A stretch of DNA of 64,000 nucleotides from Verrucomicrobiota bacterium (GCA_023391285.1 JAEWBF010000064.1:65231-129230), one strand, 5' to 3'. Shown: positions 41,452-51,202, numbered from the stretch's first letter. The notes: generated by a model from the letters alone, not told the origin. Numbers and translations are program-made.

Positions 41452-42669
41452 TCAACGCACCGCCGCGCCGGCCTCCACCTCGTCCACACTCGAACGACGT
41501 GCCGCGCTCGCGCCCACGCCGCGCATATCGGCCCAGCGCTGAATCGTTGCGCTCCTCCGCCACAAGCGATTCCCGAACGCCGCAAACCGGTTTTCAACCT
41601 GCTCCGTGCACACCCGCGCCAGCGCCAGCGCACAAAGTCCGCTCACGACCACGAACGCGCACCACCCGAACCCCGTGCTGAAGTCTCCACCGGCCCACCG
41701 CCACCCGCGCACCACCAGTTGCTGCACCGGAATGTGCAGCAAATAAAGCGAGTAACTCACGAGCCCGATCGGCGCCAACCGCCGCTCGATCTCGAAACGA
41801 CGCGTGCGCGAGAGCAGCATCGCTTCGAACGCCGCGCCCATCAGCACGCGAATCGCGAGCCACTCGATGAACTGCATCCCTTGGGCCCGCGCCGCCACCA
41901 GCGCCACCGCCGCGGCAAACATGATCCATCCCGGACGCGGAAAAACTCGCACGCCCGCCAGATGCCGGTCCGCCAGATAAACGCCCAGCGACCACTCCGC
42001 CCACCAGCGCAGCGGAAAATATCGCAGATACGCCGCATCCGTGAACTGCGGCACCACGAACATGAACGTCATCGATACGATCCACGCCACCGCCACCGCA
42101 AAACCCGCGGATCGCCGCGCGACCATGAACAGGAAAAATGGATACAAGAGATCCAGCTGCCACTGCACCGCGACATACCAGTGCGCGTGATTGATCGAGA
42201 AGAAGTAGCCGGGCCACAGCGTTTTCAGCAGCGAAGCATTCACCGCCAGCTTCCTCAGTCCGTCCCAGCTGAAGGGTTCGCTGTAGCTCACGAAATATGA
42301 AAACAGCAGCGCGACCCAAAAGACCGGCACCAACCGCCAGAACCGGCGCCACAGGAAAAATTTCACGAACGTCCGCCGCGACCGCCGGCTCTCCGTCAGA
42401 CGCGAACGTTGATAGGCGCGATACCCGAAATAGCCCGCCACCATGAAAAAGATGATCACGAACTGCTCGACCCGCGGCAGTGCCGCCAACAACGCGCTGA
42501 CCAAACTCTGATCCAGCCACGTTGCCGCGGCTGCCTCCCGCCCCCCGAACGGCACCGTAAACGCGTGGAATAACACCACACCGATAATCGCCAGCGCGCG
42601 CACCGTGATCGCACGATCCAGCCGGATGCGAAGCGGCACCCTCCCCGACGAGATGTTGGAACGAAACAT
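41452..42669 (-). CDS. Acyltransferase family 3 membrane protein (OafA/YrhL type)
   Basis: A 405-residue membrane protein with about ten helices. Family motifs are ITVRALAIIGVVLFHAFTVPFGG (catalytic His in the first helix), FIIFFMVAGYFGYRAYQR, RRFWRLVPVFWVALLFSYFV and NHAHWYVAVQWQLDLLYPFFLF. The C-terminal part has the typical LYLLHIPVQQLVV. Such proteins O-acylate exopolysaccharide, LPS or peptidoglycan sugars. ATG 42669 is used; GTG 42675 is possible. It is convergent with the phosphoesterase gene (6-base gap). Confidence 0.9.
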   Translation of the reverse strand: MFRSNISSGRVPLRIRLDRAITVRALAIIGVVLFHAFTVPFGGREAAAATWLDQSLVSALLAALPRVEQFVIIFFMVAGYFGYRAYQRSRLTESRRSRRTFVKFFLWRRFWRLVPVFWVALLFSYFVSYSEPFSWDGLRKLAVNASLLKTLWPGYFFSINHAHWYVAVQWQLDLLYPFFLFMVARRSAGFAVAVAWIVSMTFMFVVPQFTDAAYLRYFPLRWWAEWSLGVYLADRHLAGVRVFPRPGWIMFAAAVALVAARAQGMQFIEWLAIRVLMGAAFEAMLLSRTRRFEIERRLAPIGLVSYSLYLLHIPVQQLVVRGWRWAGGDFSTGFGWCAFVVVSGLCALALARVCTEQVENRFAAFGNRLWRRSATIQRWADMRGVGASAARRSSVDEVEAGAAVR

Positions 42670-42805
42670 GGACACGGAAGCTTGGATGGCCTCCGAGACT
42701 TCTACCGCGGGCGCGAGTGTCAGCCCGGTTCGCTTATTTTACCGGCAACACAGGTTTTCCCTTAGTCGCCCTGGTTCCTCTCGCTCCGATCCCTGCCAAC
42801 GTGCC

Positions 42806-43945
42806 TCATGGCTTGGCCGACCGATCTCTCGCTCGCACCAACGAATCGATCACCGCAAAGTAAGCGGGCTTCGGCTTGAGCGAACGATCGAACAGCAAGG
42901 CATGATTGGTCCGGTTCTTCACCGGAAAATAGTTCAACCACGATCGTCCATCGTGCGATCCCCAGAACGTGATCATCTCCACCACACCAGGTTCGAGAAT
43001 CGCATCGAAGATCTCCGCGTAACGCCGCGCAAGCTGCTCCTGCACGTCGTCCGGCAGCGCATCCGGATACGGATTCGGCCCATGCTCCACCGTCTCCATA
43101 TTCGCGCCGCTCACGGTTCGCGGCAGCACATCGACATCGAGTTCGGTCACCATCACCCGAAACCCCGCCGCATGAAACTCGCGGATCGCATCCGTGATCA
43201 CGTGAACCTTCGGCTGGTTGGAATCGAGCATCCAGTGTCCCTGGATTCCAACCGCGTCGACGCGCGCACCCGCCGCCCGCAACTCCCGCAGCAGCCGCAA
43301 CGTCTTCGCCCGCTTCGCCGGCAGTTCGATATTGTAATCGTTATAATACAGCTCCGCGTCCGGATCCGCTTCGTGCGCAAACTCGAATGCCTTCAGAATG
43401 AAATCATCCCCGATCGCGCGCCTCGCCGGAATATCCCGCAGATACTCGCCTTCGTCATCGCTGATCGCCTCGTTCACCACATCCCAGGATTTCACTTTTC
43501 CTTTGTAGTGGCGCACCACCGTCCGGATGAACCCTTTCATGTTCGCCAGCGCCTGCTCACGCGGCAGCGGCTTTCCGTCCTTGTCCTCGTAGAACCACGC
43601 TCGCGTGAGGTGCTGCCAAACGAGCATGTGCCCGTAGAACGCCATCCCATTTTCCTGCGCGAATGCCGCGACCGCATCGCCCGCTTCAAACGTGTAGCGC
43701 CCTTCGTCGTCCACCAACAGCGCCGGCATCATGTCGCGGTGCGCTGTCAACGCGCTGAACTGTTCGCTGATCAACGCCACCAGCGGCGCATTCTGCAGAT
43801 CGAGCGCAGACGCCGCACAACCGATCACCAGTCTATCCCCCGCCGCCTCTCGCAACGTAATCGCCTCGGTGCCCGCTCCCACCGCCGCGCGGCTCAACCA
43901 CAACCCGGAAACCAGACACAGCAGGGCAAGCTTGTGGGGTAACAT
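42806..43945 (-). CDS. GH10 family endo-beta-xylanase-like enzyme, divergent
   Basis: A 379-residue secreted protein (signal peptide LALLCLVSGLWLSRAAVGA). It has the GH10 barrel with acid/base Glu159 (WDVVNEAI) and nucleophile Glu269 (VMVTELDVDV), plus the conserved LYYNDYNIE and GIQGHW strands and MITFWGSHDGRSWL near the end. The usual glycone-subsite motif T-x-E-N-x-M-K is here TAHRDMMP, losing Glu, Asn and Lys. The W-H-x-Q-x-P motif is changed to VWQHLTRAW. The fold and catalytic pair are intact, so it is probably an active enzyme of altered specificity rather than a standard xylanase. Confidence 0.85.
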   Translation of the reverse strand: MLPHKLALLCLVSGLWLSRAAVGAGTEAITLREAAGDRLVIGCAASALDLQNAPLVALISEQFSALTAHRDMMPALLVDDEGRYTFEAGDAVAAFAQENGMAFYGHMLVWQHLTRAWFYEDKDGKPLPREQALANMKGFIRTVVRHYKGKVKSWDVVNEAISDDEGEYLRDIPARRAIGDDFILKAFEFAHEADPDAELYYNDYNIELPAKRAKTLRLLRELRAAGARVDAVGIQGHWMLDSNQPKVHVITDAIREFHAAGFRVMVTELDVDVLPRTVSGANMETVEHGPNPYPDALPDDVQEQLARRYAEIFDAILEPGVVEMITFWGSHDGRSWLNYFPVKNRTNHALLFDRSLKPKPAYFAVIDSLVRARDRSAKP

Positions 43946-44109
43946 GCCTCGACTCTCGCCAACACCGCTCCTGACACAAGGCTGTCATCGCAACGCCCTA
44001 TCGTCGCCCCATGTCTTGCCTTCTTCCGCGAACCTCCCGTCGTCCGTTCTCCTCCCAACTCGCAGCCGTGGCGCCCGCGCAGCTTCGCTTTCCTTCGATC
44101 ACCGCTTCG

Positions 44110-44916
44110 ATGGAAAAAGGCGGCTCCCTGACCTCGCTGCTCGGCGACGCCGCCATCCGCTGCCTCGCCCATAATCTCGCGCTCGCGTGGCCCAAATTCG
44201 ACGCCGCCAAATTCCGCCGCGCGGCACGCGAGGAACTCGATTCGCTCTCGATCATGCAACGCGGCCTCCATCTCGCCCGCGTGTTGCGTCACTATCTCCC
44301 GCCGCGCTACGAGGACGCCGTCGCCGTTCTGTTGCGATCGCTACCGCCGCCCGATTCAGCGACTTCGGACCGGGGCCTCGGTGTGTTCTTCTTCCTCCCC
44401 CATGTTTCGTTCGTGGCGCTCTACGGCCTCGATCCCGAGCACAACGCCGGGATCGATCCTTTCGCGATTTCGATGCACGCGCATCGCGAACTCACGCGTC
44501 GCTTCACCGGCGAATTTTCCATCCGCCCGTTCCTCATCCGCTGGCCGGAACGCACGCTCGCCCAGCTGCTGGAGTGGACGCAAGATCCCGACCCTCACGT
44601 GCGCCGCCTCTGTTCCGAAGGCTCCCGTCCACGCCTGCCTTGGGCGCAACGAATTCCCGCCTTCGTCCAAGATCCTCGACCCACATTTCCCATCTTGGAA
44701 ACGCTGAAGGACGACCCATCGCTCTACGTGCGTCGCAGCGTCGCCAATCACATCGGCGACATCGCGAAGGACCACCCGGCGCTCGCATTCGAACTCTGCG
44801 AACGCTGGCTCGATGGCGCATCGCCCGAAAGAAAATGGCTCATCCGCCACGCCGTGCGTCATCCCGCCAAACACCGCCATCCCGCCGCCCTCCGTCTCCG
44901 TCGCCTCGCTCAATAG
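44110..44916 (+). CDS. DNA alkylation repair protein, AlkC/AlkD-like HEAT-repeat fold
   Basis: A 268-residue helical-repeat protein of the family that removes alkylated bases from DNA. Typical stretches are KGGSLTSLLGDAAIRCLAHNLA at the N-terminus, RRFTGEFSIRPFLIRWPERTLAQLLEWTQDPDPHVRRLCSEGSRPRLPWA in the middle, and LETLKDDPSLYVRRSVANHIGDIAKDHP with SPERKWLIRHAVRHPAKHRHPAALRL near the C-terminus. ATG 44110 begins at the family's usual first helix; an ATG at 44011 would add 33 residues. It stands alone, upstream of an ADOP permease. Confidence 0.85.
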   Translation: MEKGGSLTSLLGDAAIRCLAHNLALAWPKFDAAKFRRAAREELDSLSIMQRGLHLARVLRHYLPPRYEDAVAVLLRSLPPPDSATSDRGLGVFFFLPHVSFVALYGLDPEHNAGIDPFAISMHAHRELTRRFTGEFSIRPFLIRWPERTLAQLLEWTQDPDPHVRRLCSEGSRPRLPWAQRIPAFVQDPRPTFPILETLKDDPSLYVRRSVANHIGDIAKDHPALAFELCERWLDGASPERKWLIRHAVRHPAKHRHPAALRLRRLAQ

Positions 44917-45023
44917 GCGAAGCGGAGCGGTCCTGCTGCCTGTAGCGCGCACCGCAACGACTCACTTCCAAAAACCCTGTAACCTTTCCCTACGGCTCGG
45001 GTTTTGTCGGCAGCCCTTCACTC

Positions 45024-47426
45024 ATGCTTTCCGACTTCCGCCTGTCGCTGCGCACGCTCGCGAAATCTCGCACTTTCGCCCTTATCGCGGTCCTGACGCT
45101 CGCCGTCGGCATCGGCTCCACCACCGCCATTTTCGGCGTGCTCCGCGCGTTGGTCCTTTCTCCTTTCCACTACCCCAACCCGGATCAACTCGCGCACGTC
45201 TGGTCCGGCGACAACTGGTCCCTCTCGCCGGCCGATTTCCTCGATCTACAGGAACAGTCCACGAGCTTCAGCTCGTTCGGCGTGTATCAACCCCAATCCG
45301 TCAACGTCGGCGCCGAAAACGCTCAGTCCGTCACCGCCATCGCCGGCACCGCCGGCGTCCTGCGCGCGTTCGGCATTCAACCGATTCTCGGCCGACTCTT
45401 CGAACCGGCAGACGATCTTCCGGGCGCGCCGCCTGTCGTGATCCTCAGCGAATCTCTGTGGCAACAGCTGTTCGGCGGCGATCGATCCGCCGTCGGTCGA
45501 ACCGTGAGATTGAACGGCGTCGACACCACCGTGATCGGAATCATGCCGCGCACGTTCGAGTTCGTCTCTCCCTGGTTGCGCACGGCCGACTGCCAGTTGT
45601 GGATGCCCCTTTCGTTCAACAGTGAGGACCGCACCCGCCGCGACAGCCATTACCTGCTCGGCATCGCGCGCCTTCGCGAGGGCGTGAGCGTCGCCACCGC
45701 CGACGGCGAGATCAAGACGATCGGCCGCCGTCTGGCGGGTTTGTATCCGGATTCGAATACCCGAAAAACCTTTCTCGTCCGCCCTCTTCGCTACGAGATG
45801 ACGAAGGATCTCGGCGCGCAGGTCTGGACTCTCTTCGCCGCCGTCGGCCTGGTCCTGCTCGTCGCGTGCGGCAATGTCGCGAGCATGCTGCTCGCGCGCA
45901 GCTCCCGTCGTCAGGGTGAATTCGGCGTCCGGGTCGCTCTCGGTGCTTCTCCTGCCAATCTGGTGCGGCTCGCCCTGACCGAAAGTCTCGTGCTCGCGTT
46001 TGCCGGCGCCGCCGTCGGCATCGGCTTTGCCTACGGCGGAGTTGAAATCCTGCGCGCGATCGCCCCGGTCACCGACGCGCGCAAGGCCGCCATCACCGTC
46101 GATCTCACCGCCCTCGGATTCGCCTTGGGCGCAACTGCACTGACCGCCCTGCTCGCCGGCGTGCCACCCGCGCTCGCAGCCATGCGCACGTCCGTCGCCG
46201 GCGTGCTGCGCGCCGATGCCCGCGGAGCGGTCGGATCGCGCGCCCGCCATCGCATGCTGCGCGCCTTGATCATCGCGCAGGTCGCTCTCGCATTTCTTCT
46301 CGTCAACGGCGCCGTGCTTTTCTCCCGGAGCTATCTCCGTCTCCTCGACGAAAACCGTCTTCTCGCCACCGATGCCGTCGTCTCCGCGCAGGTGGCGCTC
46401 CGCGGCCCGCGTTACGACAAAAACGAAGACCGCGTGCGCCTCTGGTATGCCTTGGAAGAACGTCTGCAGGCGCTCCCCGGCGTGTCGCACGCCGCCCTCA
46501 CGTCGAAGCTGCCGCTCGAGGGCGGCAGCAACACCAGCGCACTCGTGAACGACGAGACCTACGATCCCACCCAGCGCCGCATGCAGGTCGAACGCTCGTC
46601 CGTCACCGAGGATTACTTCAACGCCATGGGACTTCGCTTGATCAAAGGCCGCGGCTTGAAGCCGGAAGATCGTGAAGGCGACATCCGCGGCGTGGTCGTA
46701 AATCAAAAACTCGTGGACACGGCGTGGCCCAACAAGGACCCGATTGGCGAAATCCTCCGCGGCAACAATCCCGGCAAGCCGTGGTATACCGCGCGCATTG
46801 TCGGCGTCGTCGACAACGTGAAACAATGGGGTGCCGAAATGGAAGTGCAGCCGGAAATGTATACGACACCCGAGGGTCATTGGAACAATCACGTGCATCT
46901 CGTCCTTCGCACCACGCTGCCCGCCAGCCAGATCGCACCGATGTTGCGTCGTGAACTCGTTGCCCTCGACAGCGATCTCGCTCTTCGGGATGTGCGCACG
47001 ATGCGGGAGGTCGTGGACGACGCCACTCAAAGCCAGCGCGCCGTCGCCGGCCTGGTGAATTTCTTCATGGCGACCGCCCTCGGGCTCGTCGCCGTCGGGC
47101 TCTACGGCACCCTTTCGTATCACGTGCAGCAGCGCACCCGTGAGATCGGTGTGCGCGTGGCCATCGGCGCCTCGAAAGCCAACATCGTCCGTCTCGTCTT
47201 CGCGCAAGGCACTCGCTGGGTCGCAACGGGCCTCGTGCTCGGTCTCGCCGGAAGCCTGGCGCTTTCGTCCGCATTGAAATCGCTCGTTTACGGTATGGAG
47301 GGCGTCACCCCTCTGCCCCTCGTGCTCGCCGTTGTGGTCGTCGGCATCGCCGCCACGGCCGCATGCTGGCTGCCCGCTTGGCGCGCCGCTCGACTTGATC
47401 CTCTCAACGCCCTCCGCGCCGACTAA
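45024..47426 (+). CDS. ADOP-type orphan MacB/FtsX permease
   Basis: An 800-residue membrane protein. The N-terminal segment LAKSRTFALIAVLTLAVGIGSTTAIF is followed by a MacB-like periplasmic domain, a first FtsX domain (LLVACGNVASMLLARSSRRQGEFGVRVALGASPANLVRLALTES), a second periplasmic domain, and a final FtsX domain (RTREIGVRVAIGASKANIVRLVFAQG) ending LPAWRAARLDPLNALRAD. This duplicated arrangement without an adjacent ATPase is the acidobacterial duplicated orphan permease (ADOP) architecture. The ATPase partner is unknown. Such proteins occur in many copies in Acidobacteria and Verrucomicrobia. Confidence 0.93.
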   Translation: MLSDFRLSLRTLAKSRTFALIAVLTLAVGIGSTTAIFGVLRALVLSPFHYPNPDQLAHVWSGDNWSLSPADFLDLQEQSTSFSSFGVYQPQSVNVGAENAQSVTAIAGTAGVLRAFGIQPILGRLFEPADDLPGAPPVVILSESLWQQLFGGDRSAVGRTVRLNGVDTTVIGIMPRTFEFVSPWLRTADCQLWMPLSFNSEDRTRRDSHYLLGIARLREGVSVATADGEIKTIGRRLAGLYPDSNTRKTFLVRPLRYEMTKDLGAQVWTLFAAVGLVLLVACGNVASMLLARSSRRQGEFGVRVALGASPANLVRLALTESLVLAFAGAAVGIGFAYGGVEILRAIAPVTDARKAAITVDLTALGFALGATALTALLAGVPPALAAMRTSVAGVLRADARGAVGSRARHRMLRALIIAQVALAFLLVNGAVLFSRSYLRLLDENRLLATDAVVSAQVALRGPRYDKNEDRVRLWYALEERLQALPGVSHAALTSKLPLEGGSNTSALVNDETYDPTQRRMQVERSSVTEDYFNAMGLRLIKGRGLKPEDREGDIRGVVVNQKLVDTAWPNKDPIGEILRGNNPGKPWYTARIVGVVDNVKQWGAEMEVQPEMYTTPEGHWNNHVHLVLRTTLPASQIAPMLRRELVALDSDLALRDVRTMREVVDDATQSQRAVAGLVNFFMATALGLVAVGLYGTLSYHVQQRTREIGVRVAIGASKANIVRLVFAQGTRWVATGLVLGLAGSLALSSALKSLVYGMEGVTPLPLVLAVVVVGIAATAACWLPAWRAARLDPLNALRAD

Positions 47427-47518
47427 AATCTCGCGGCGAGGAAGCTCAGCGGTTGCCACCGAGCTGCGTTCACAAATGCAATCGACGCGCGCCCGAGTCC
47501 GCAGATAGTTCGCCGCGC

Positions 47519-50032
47519 ATGGCCGCCCCTGCGCCGTCTGCGTCCAGTTCCCCACCGACTTCTCGCACCCATCCCGCGCTGTGGCTCGCGCCGCTGATTG
47601 CCGCGGTCGCACTTGTCACCTGGGATGCCATTCGTCAGGCGCAACATTTCCGCGGAGTCAGCGCGAACTACAGCGTCGCGGTGCACGCACCTTTGATGGA
47701 CGCCGCATCTCCCACGGGTTTCGCCGACGGCCGCCGTCACGTCGCCTATCCCGGTCGCTGGGTCGATGGACAACACTGGATCGTTCAAACGCAGCAAATG
47801 CTCTCCGCCGGCGGTGCCCGTGTTCGCGCCGTCGAACATGACAACGCACCCCACGGACGCTCCGTGCACTGGGGTTCGCCGTTCCGGTGGTGGCTCGCCT
47901 TCTGCGCGTGGGTCGAACACGCGCTCACCAGCCGTCCGTGGGCGAGCGCCGTAGAAACCGCGGCGTTCTACGCCAACCCGCTCCTCCTTGCCGCGTTGCT
48001 GTTGACGCTGGTGCCATCCGTCGCGCGACGTTTCAGCGTCTCCGGCGCCGCTCTGCTCGCCATCGGGCTCGTCGGGTCACCCGCGCTGCGCGTGCTTTTC
48101 GCGCCGGATAATCCCGATCATCACGGCGCGATCCAGGTTTGCGCGATGGCGACGCTCTTCTTTTTGCTCAGCGGAGGAGCCGGCTGGGTGCGACGAGACA
48201 ATGCCGCCGTCCACCCAGAACTAAACTGGCTGCCTTCGAACGCTCGGGCCCGTCGCGCCTTCACCTGTTCGGCCATCGCAGGCGGAATTGGACTCTGGAT
48301 CAGCGCGGTGAGCATGATCCCGGTTTTCCTCGGCATCGCAGCCGGTGGAATCGCGTGCGCATGGATCGGCCGACACGAAGACAACCCCGCCGTCGCCTTC
48401 GAACCATCGCTCTGGCGCCGCTGGGGCGCCATCGGCGGCATCACGGCGCTCTGCGCCTATGTGTTTGAATACTTCCCGTCGCATTTCGGCTGGCGACTCG
48501 AGGTCAATCATCCGCTCTATGCACTCGCCTGGGTCGGCGCTGGCGATGTGCTCGCGCGCGCCACCGCGTGGCTCTCCGGCCACGCACCAAAGAAACCCAG
48601 TTCACCGCTCGCGCTCGCCGCCGCCGTCACGGCTTTGATCGCTCCGGGCGCCGTCATCGCGCTGGCCGGTTCGCGCGTGTTCGCCGTGTCGGATTCCTTC
48701 CTCTGGGCGCTGAGTCACGACTACACGCCTGAATTCAAAAGTCTAACCGCCGCGCTGCAGCAATCCGGTTGGAACGCCGCCACCTTCGCTTCCTGCCTGC
48801 CCATGGCTCTCGTGCCGCTCGCCGCGATCGGTCTCGTGCTCGGCAGACGCCAACATCATCGCCTGAGCACCGCGCTCATCGCACTTCCACTCACCGCCAC
48901 GGCGTTGTTCTGGGGAATGGCGTTCAAGGAGCTGCGCTGGTGGACCGTCGGTCATGGTTTTTTGATCGGTGTCATCGCGCTCGCCCCCACGCTGCTCGCC
49001 GCAAAAAACTCACCCCGCCCACGACGGGCAACCTGGCTCGCCCTCATTGCAGCGGCATTTCTTCCGGGACTGATCCTGCTGACACTTACCACCGCTCGCC
49101 GCCCGCCCATCGAATCTGACGACATCTTGAGTCTCGCCGAACGCGATCTGGCGCATTCGCTCCGACAGCGAGTCGGCAGCGCGCCTCTCATCGTCTTGAG
49201 CAGCCCGGCGACGACGTCGCGAATGATCTACTTCGCCAACGCGCACGGACTCGGGACGCCGTATTGGGAAAACTTGGACGGCTTGAAACGCGCCGCAGAG
49301 ATCCTCGCCGCCAAAACGCCCGAAGACGCCCATCGCCTCATTCAAGCCGCGGGTATCACTCACCTGGTCTTCGTTTCATGGGACGATTTTGTGGAGCCCT
49401 ACCTCCGGCTCGCGCGCGGGCTTTCGCCCGACGAGCCGCTGCGCGAACCTTCGTTCGGCCTCGAACTCCTCCGGCATTCCAAGATTCCGCCCTGGCTCGA
49501 GCGAATTCCCGATCACCTTCCATCGTTGCCGACGCTCGCCCGCGAGAGCGTCCTCATCTTCGAAGTCACCGACCGCGTCGCGCCGGAGCACGTGCTCGTT
49601 CGATCGGTGCGTTCCTTCCTCTATCACGGACGGCTGAGCGACGCGCAAAACGCCATCCCTGAACTTCGCCAGTTTCCCCAAAATCTCGCCATAGCCGTCG
49701 CGCTCGCTCGCATCCAACTCGCCGCGAAAAACCGCCCCGGACTCGACGCCGCTTTGGCCGAGGTCAGCCGGCTGATGCACCAGCGGCATACGCTCGATCC
49801 CGAGGACCGGGTGGACCTGATTGGCCTGCTCGCACTCGCCGGTCGAACCACCGACGCGCGCGCGCTGCTCGAAGAGATGCTCCCCACCTTCGACGCGCCT
49901 GCGCTCCGTCGACTTACGCCCGGATCGCTCACGATTCTCCTGCAACTCACCCAAAATCTCCGCATCCGCTGGCCCGATACACGCCTGCGGGAACTCGCCG
50001 CCGAGCTGCTGCCTCCCGACGGTCGAATCTAA
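47519..50032 (+). CDS. Large membrane protein resembling STT3/GT-C glycosyltransferases
   Basis: An 837-residue protein with about 11-12 membrane helices in the first ~550 residues and a soluble C-terminal part. Features recalling STT3/PglB oligosaccharyltransferases are an acidic first loop (RWVDGQHWIVQTQQML, then VEHDNAPHGRSVHWGSPFRW) and a DNPDHHG motif (residues 197-203), similar to the D-H-H motif of bacterial STT3-like proteins. The C-terminal half (AGITHLVFVSWDDF, then repeated helical hairpins to LRELAAELLPP) looks TPR-like. This is a resemblance read by eye, not a confirmed family. ATG 47519 is used. The gene lies 92 bases after the ADOP gene. Confidence 0.55.
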   Translation: MAAPAPSASSSPPTSRTHPALWLAPLIAAVALVTWDAIRQAQHFRGVSANYSVAVHAPLMDAASPTGFADGRRHVAYPGRWVDGQHWIVQTQQMLSAGGARVRAVEHDNAPHGRSVHWGSPFRWWLAFCAWVEHALTSRPWASAVETAAFYANPLLLAALLLTLVPSVARRFSVSGAALLAIGLVGSPALRVLFAPDNPDHHGAIQVCAMATLFFLLSGGAGWVRRDNAAVHPELNWLPSNARARRAFTCSAIAGGIGLWISAVSMIPVFLGIAAGGIACAWIGRHEDNPAVAFEPSLWRRWGAIGGITALCAYVFEYFPSHFGWRLEVNHPLYALAWVGAGDVLARATAWLSGHAPKKPSSPLALAAAVTALIAPGAVIALAGSRVFAVSDSFLWALSHDYTPEFKSLTAALQQSGWNAATFASCLPMALVPLAAIGLVLGRRQHHRLSTALIALPLTATALFWGMAFKELRWWTVGHGFLIGVIALAPTLLAAKNSPRPRRATWLALIAAAFLPGLILLTLTTARRPPIESDDILSLAERDLAHSLRQRVGSAPLIVLSSPATTSRMIYFANAHGLGTPYWENLDGLKRAAEILAAKTPEDAHRLIQAAGITHLVFVSWDDFVEPYLRLARGLSPDEPLREPSFGLELLRHSKIPPWLERIPDHLPSLPTLARESVLIFEVTDRVAPEHVLVRSVRSFLYHGRLSDAQNAIPELRQFPQNLAIAVALARIQLAAKNRPGLDAALAEVSRLMHQRHTLDPEDRVDLIGLLALAGRTTDARALLEEMLPTFDAPALRRLTPGSLTILLQLTQNLRIRWPDTRLRELAAELLPPDGRI

Positions 50033-50057
50033 AGCGGGTTAACTTACTGTGGGTTCG

Positions 50058-51086
50058 TCAGCTCGCGCTCGACGCGGCCCAGAGATTGAGCGCGCCGTCC
50101 TTCGCGTGCACGTCGATCCTCGCGAGCTCCTCTTCCGTGAACGTCGTGTTCTTCAACGCCCCAACGCAGTCCTCGATCTGCGACACTTTGCTGGCCCCGA
50201 TCAGCGCCGACGTGACCTGCGGCTTGCGAAGAACCCACGCGATCGCCATCTGCGCGAGTGTTTGACCCCGTTCCGCGGCGATCGCGTTCAACGCCCGGAT
50301 GTTGGCGAGATTCGATTCCGAAAGAAAATCGCTCTTCAATGAGCTGTTCGCTTTCGCCCGGCTGTCAGCCGGTTGCCCCTCAAGGTATTTGTCGGTCAAC
50401 ATTCCTTGCGCGAGCGGCGAGAACGCGATGCAACCGATGCCTTCGTTTTCCAACGTCTGGAGCAAGCCGTCGGTCTCGATCCACCGATTCAACATCGAAT
50501 AACTAGGCTGGTGGATCAGGCAGCGTTGACCGAACTCCTTCAGCAACGCCGCCGCTTCCTGCGTCCGGCGGCTGTTGTAAGAGGAGATGCCGACGTAAAG
50601 GGCCTTGCCCGATCGCAGCGCCTGATCGAGCGCACCCATCGTCTCCTCCAACGGCGTATTCGGATCCACCCGGTGCGAGTAGAAGATGTCGACATAATCG
50701 AGCCCCATCCTCTTCAAGCTCTGATCGAGGCTCGCTGACAGATACTTTCGACTGCCCCACTCACCGTAAGGTCCCGGCCACATCAGGTAGCCGGCCTTCG
50801 TCGAGATGATCAGTTCGTCGCGCAACTCCGCGAAGTCCGTGCGCAAGATCTCGCCAAAGTTGCGTTCCGCCGACCCCGGCGGCGGCCCATAGTTGTTCGC
50901 CAGATCGAAGTGCGTGATGCCGAGATCGAACGCCCGTCGGCACATCGCTCGCGCATTTTCCGTCGGCGTGGCGTCTCCGAAATTATGCCATAACCCAAGC
51001 GAAATCGCGGGTAACTCAAGACCGCTGCGGCCACAGCGGCGATAAGTCATGGTTCCGTAGCGGCTTCCCTCAGGCACATAGTTCAT
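50058..51086 (-). CDS. Aldo/keto reductase (YghZ/L-glyceraldehyde 3-phosphate reductase-like)
   Basis: A 342-residue NADPH-dependent oxidoreductase. MTYRRCGRSGLELPAISLGLWHNFGD is nearly diagnostic of the YghZ branch. It continues with the catalytic region HFDLANNYGPPPGSAERNFGEIL (Asp, Tyr), the Lys strand IISTKAGYLMWPGPYGEWGSRKYL, and His in DIFYSHRVDPNTPLEETMGAL. The C-terminal cofactor-binding part is QMAIAWVLRKPQVTSALIGASKVSQIED. Length is normal. It is convergent with the STT3-like gene (25-base gap). Detoxification of aldehydes is the family role. Confidence 0.93.
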   Translation of the reverse strand: MNYVPEGSRYGTMTYRRCGRSGLELPAISLGLWHNFGDATPTENARAMCRRAFDLGITHFDLANNYGPPPGSAERNFGEILRTDFAELRDELIISTKAGYLMWPGPYGEWGSRKYLSASLDQSLKRMGLDYVDIFYSHRVDPNTPLEETMGALDQALRSGKALYVGISSYNSRRTQEAAALLKEFGQRCLIHQPSYSMLNRWIETDGLLQTLENEGIGCIAFSPLAQGMLTDKYLEGQPADSRAKANSSLKSDFLSESNLANIRALNAIAAERGQTLAQMAIAWVLRKPQVTSALIGASKVSQIEDCVGALKNTTFTEEELARIDVHAKDGALNLWAASSAS

Positions 51087-51157
51087 GCTCCACCTATCAG
51101 CTCAAACTCAGGTGGCAACAAGCTGCACCTGCCCCGATGACGCAGTGCGCGACCCAC

Positions 51158-51185
51158 AAAAAAACCCGCGGCCATCGCCGCGGGT
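51158..51185 (-). terminator. Rho-independent terminator after the EF-hand gene
   Basis: Reading the minus strand, ACCCGCGGC-GATG-GCCGCGGGT forms a perfect 9-bp GC-rich stem with a 4-base loop, followed at once by TTTTTTT. It lies 17 bases downstream of the EF-hand stop. This is the clearest intrinsic terminator in the window. Confidence 0.9.
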
Positions 51186-51202
51186 CGCAAGCACGACAAA
51201 TC

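Noticed and set aside
45246..47612. 788-codon minus-strand frame opposite the ADOP permease
   Set aside because: Low-complexity shadow; the plus-strand FtsX domains are unmistakable.
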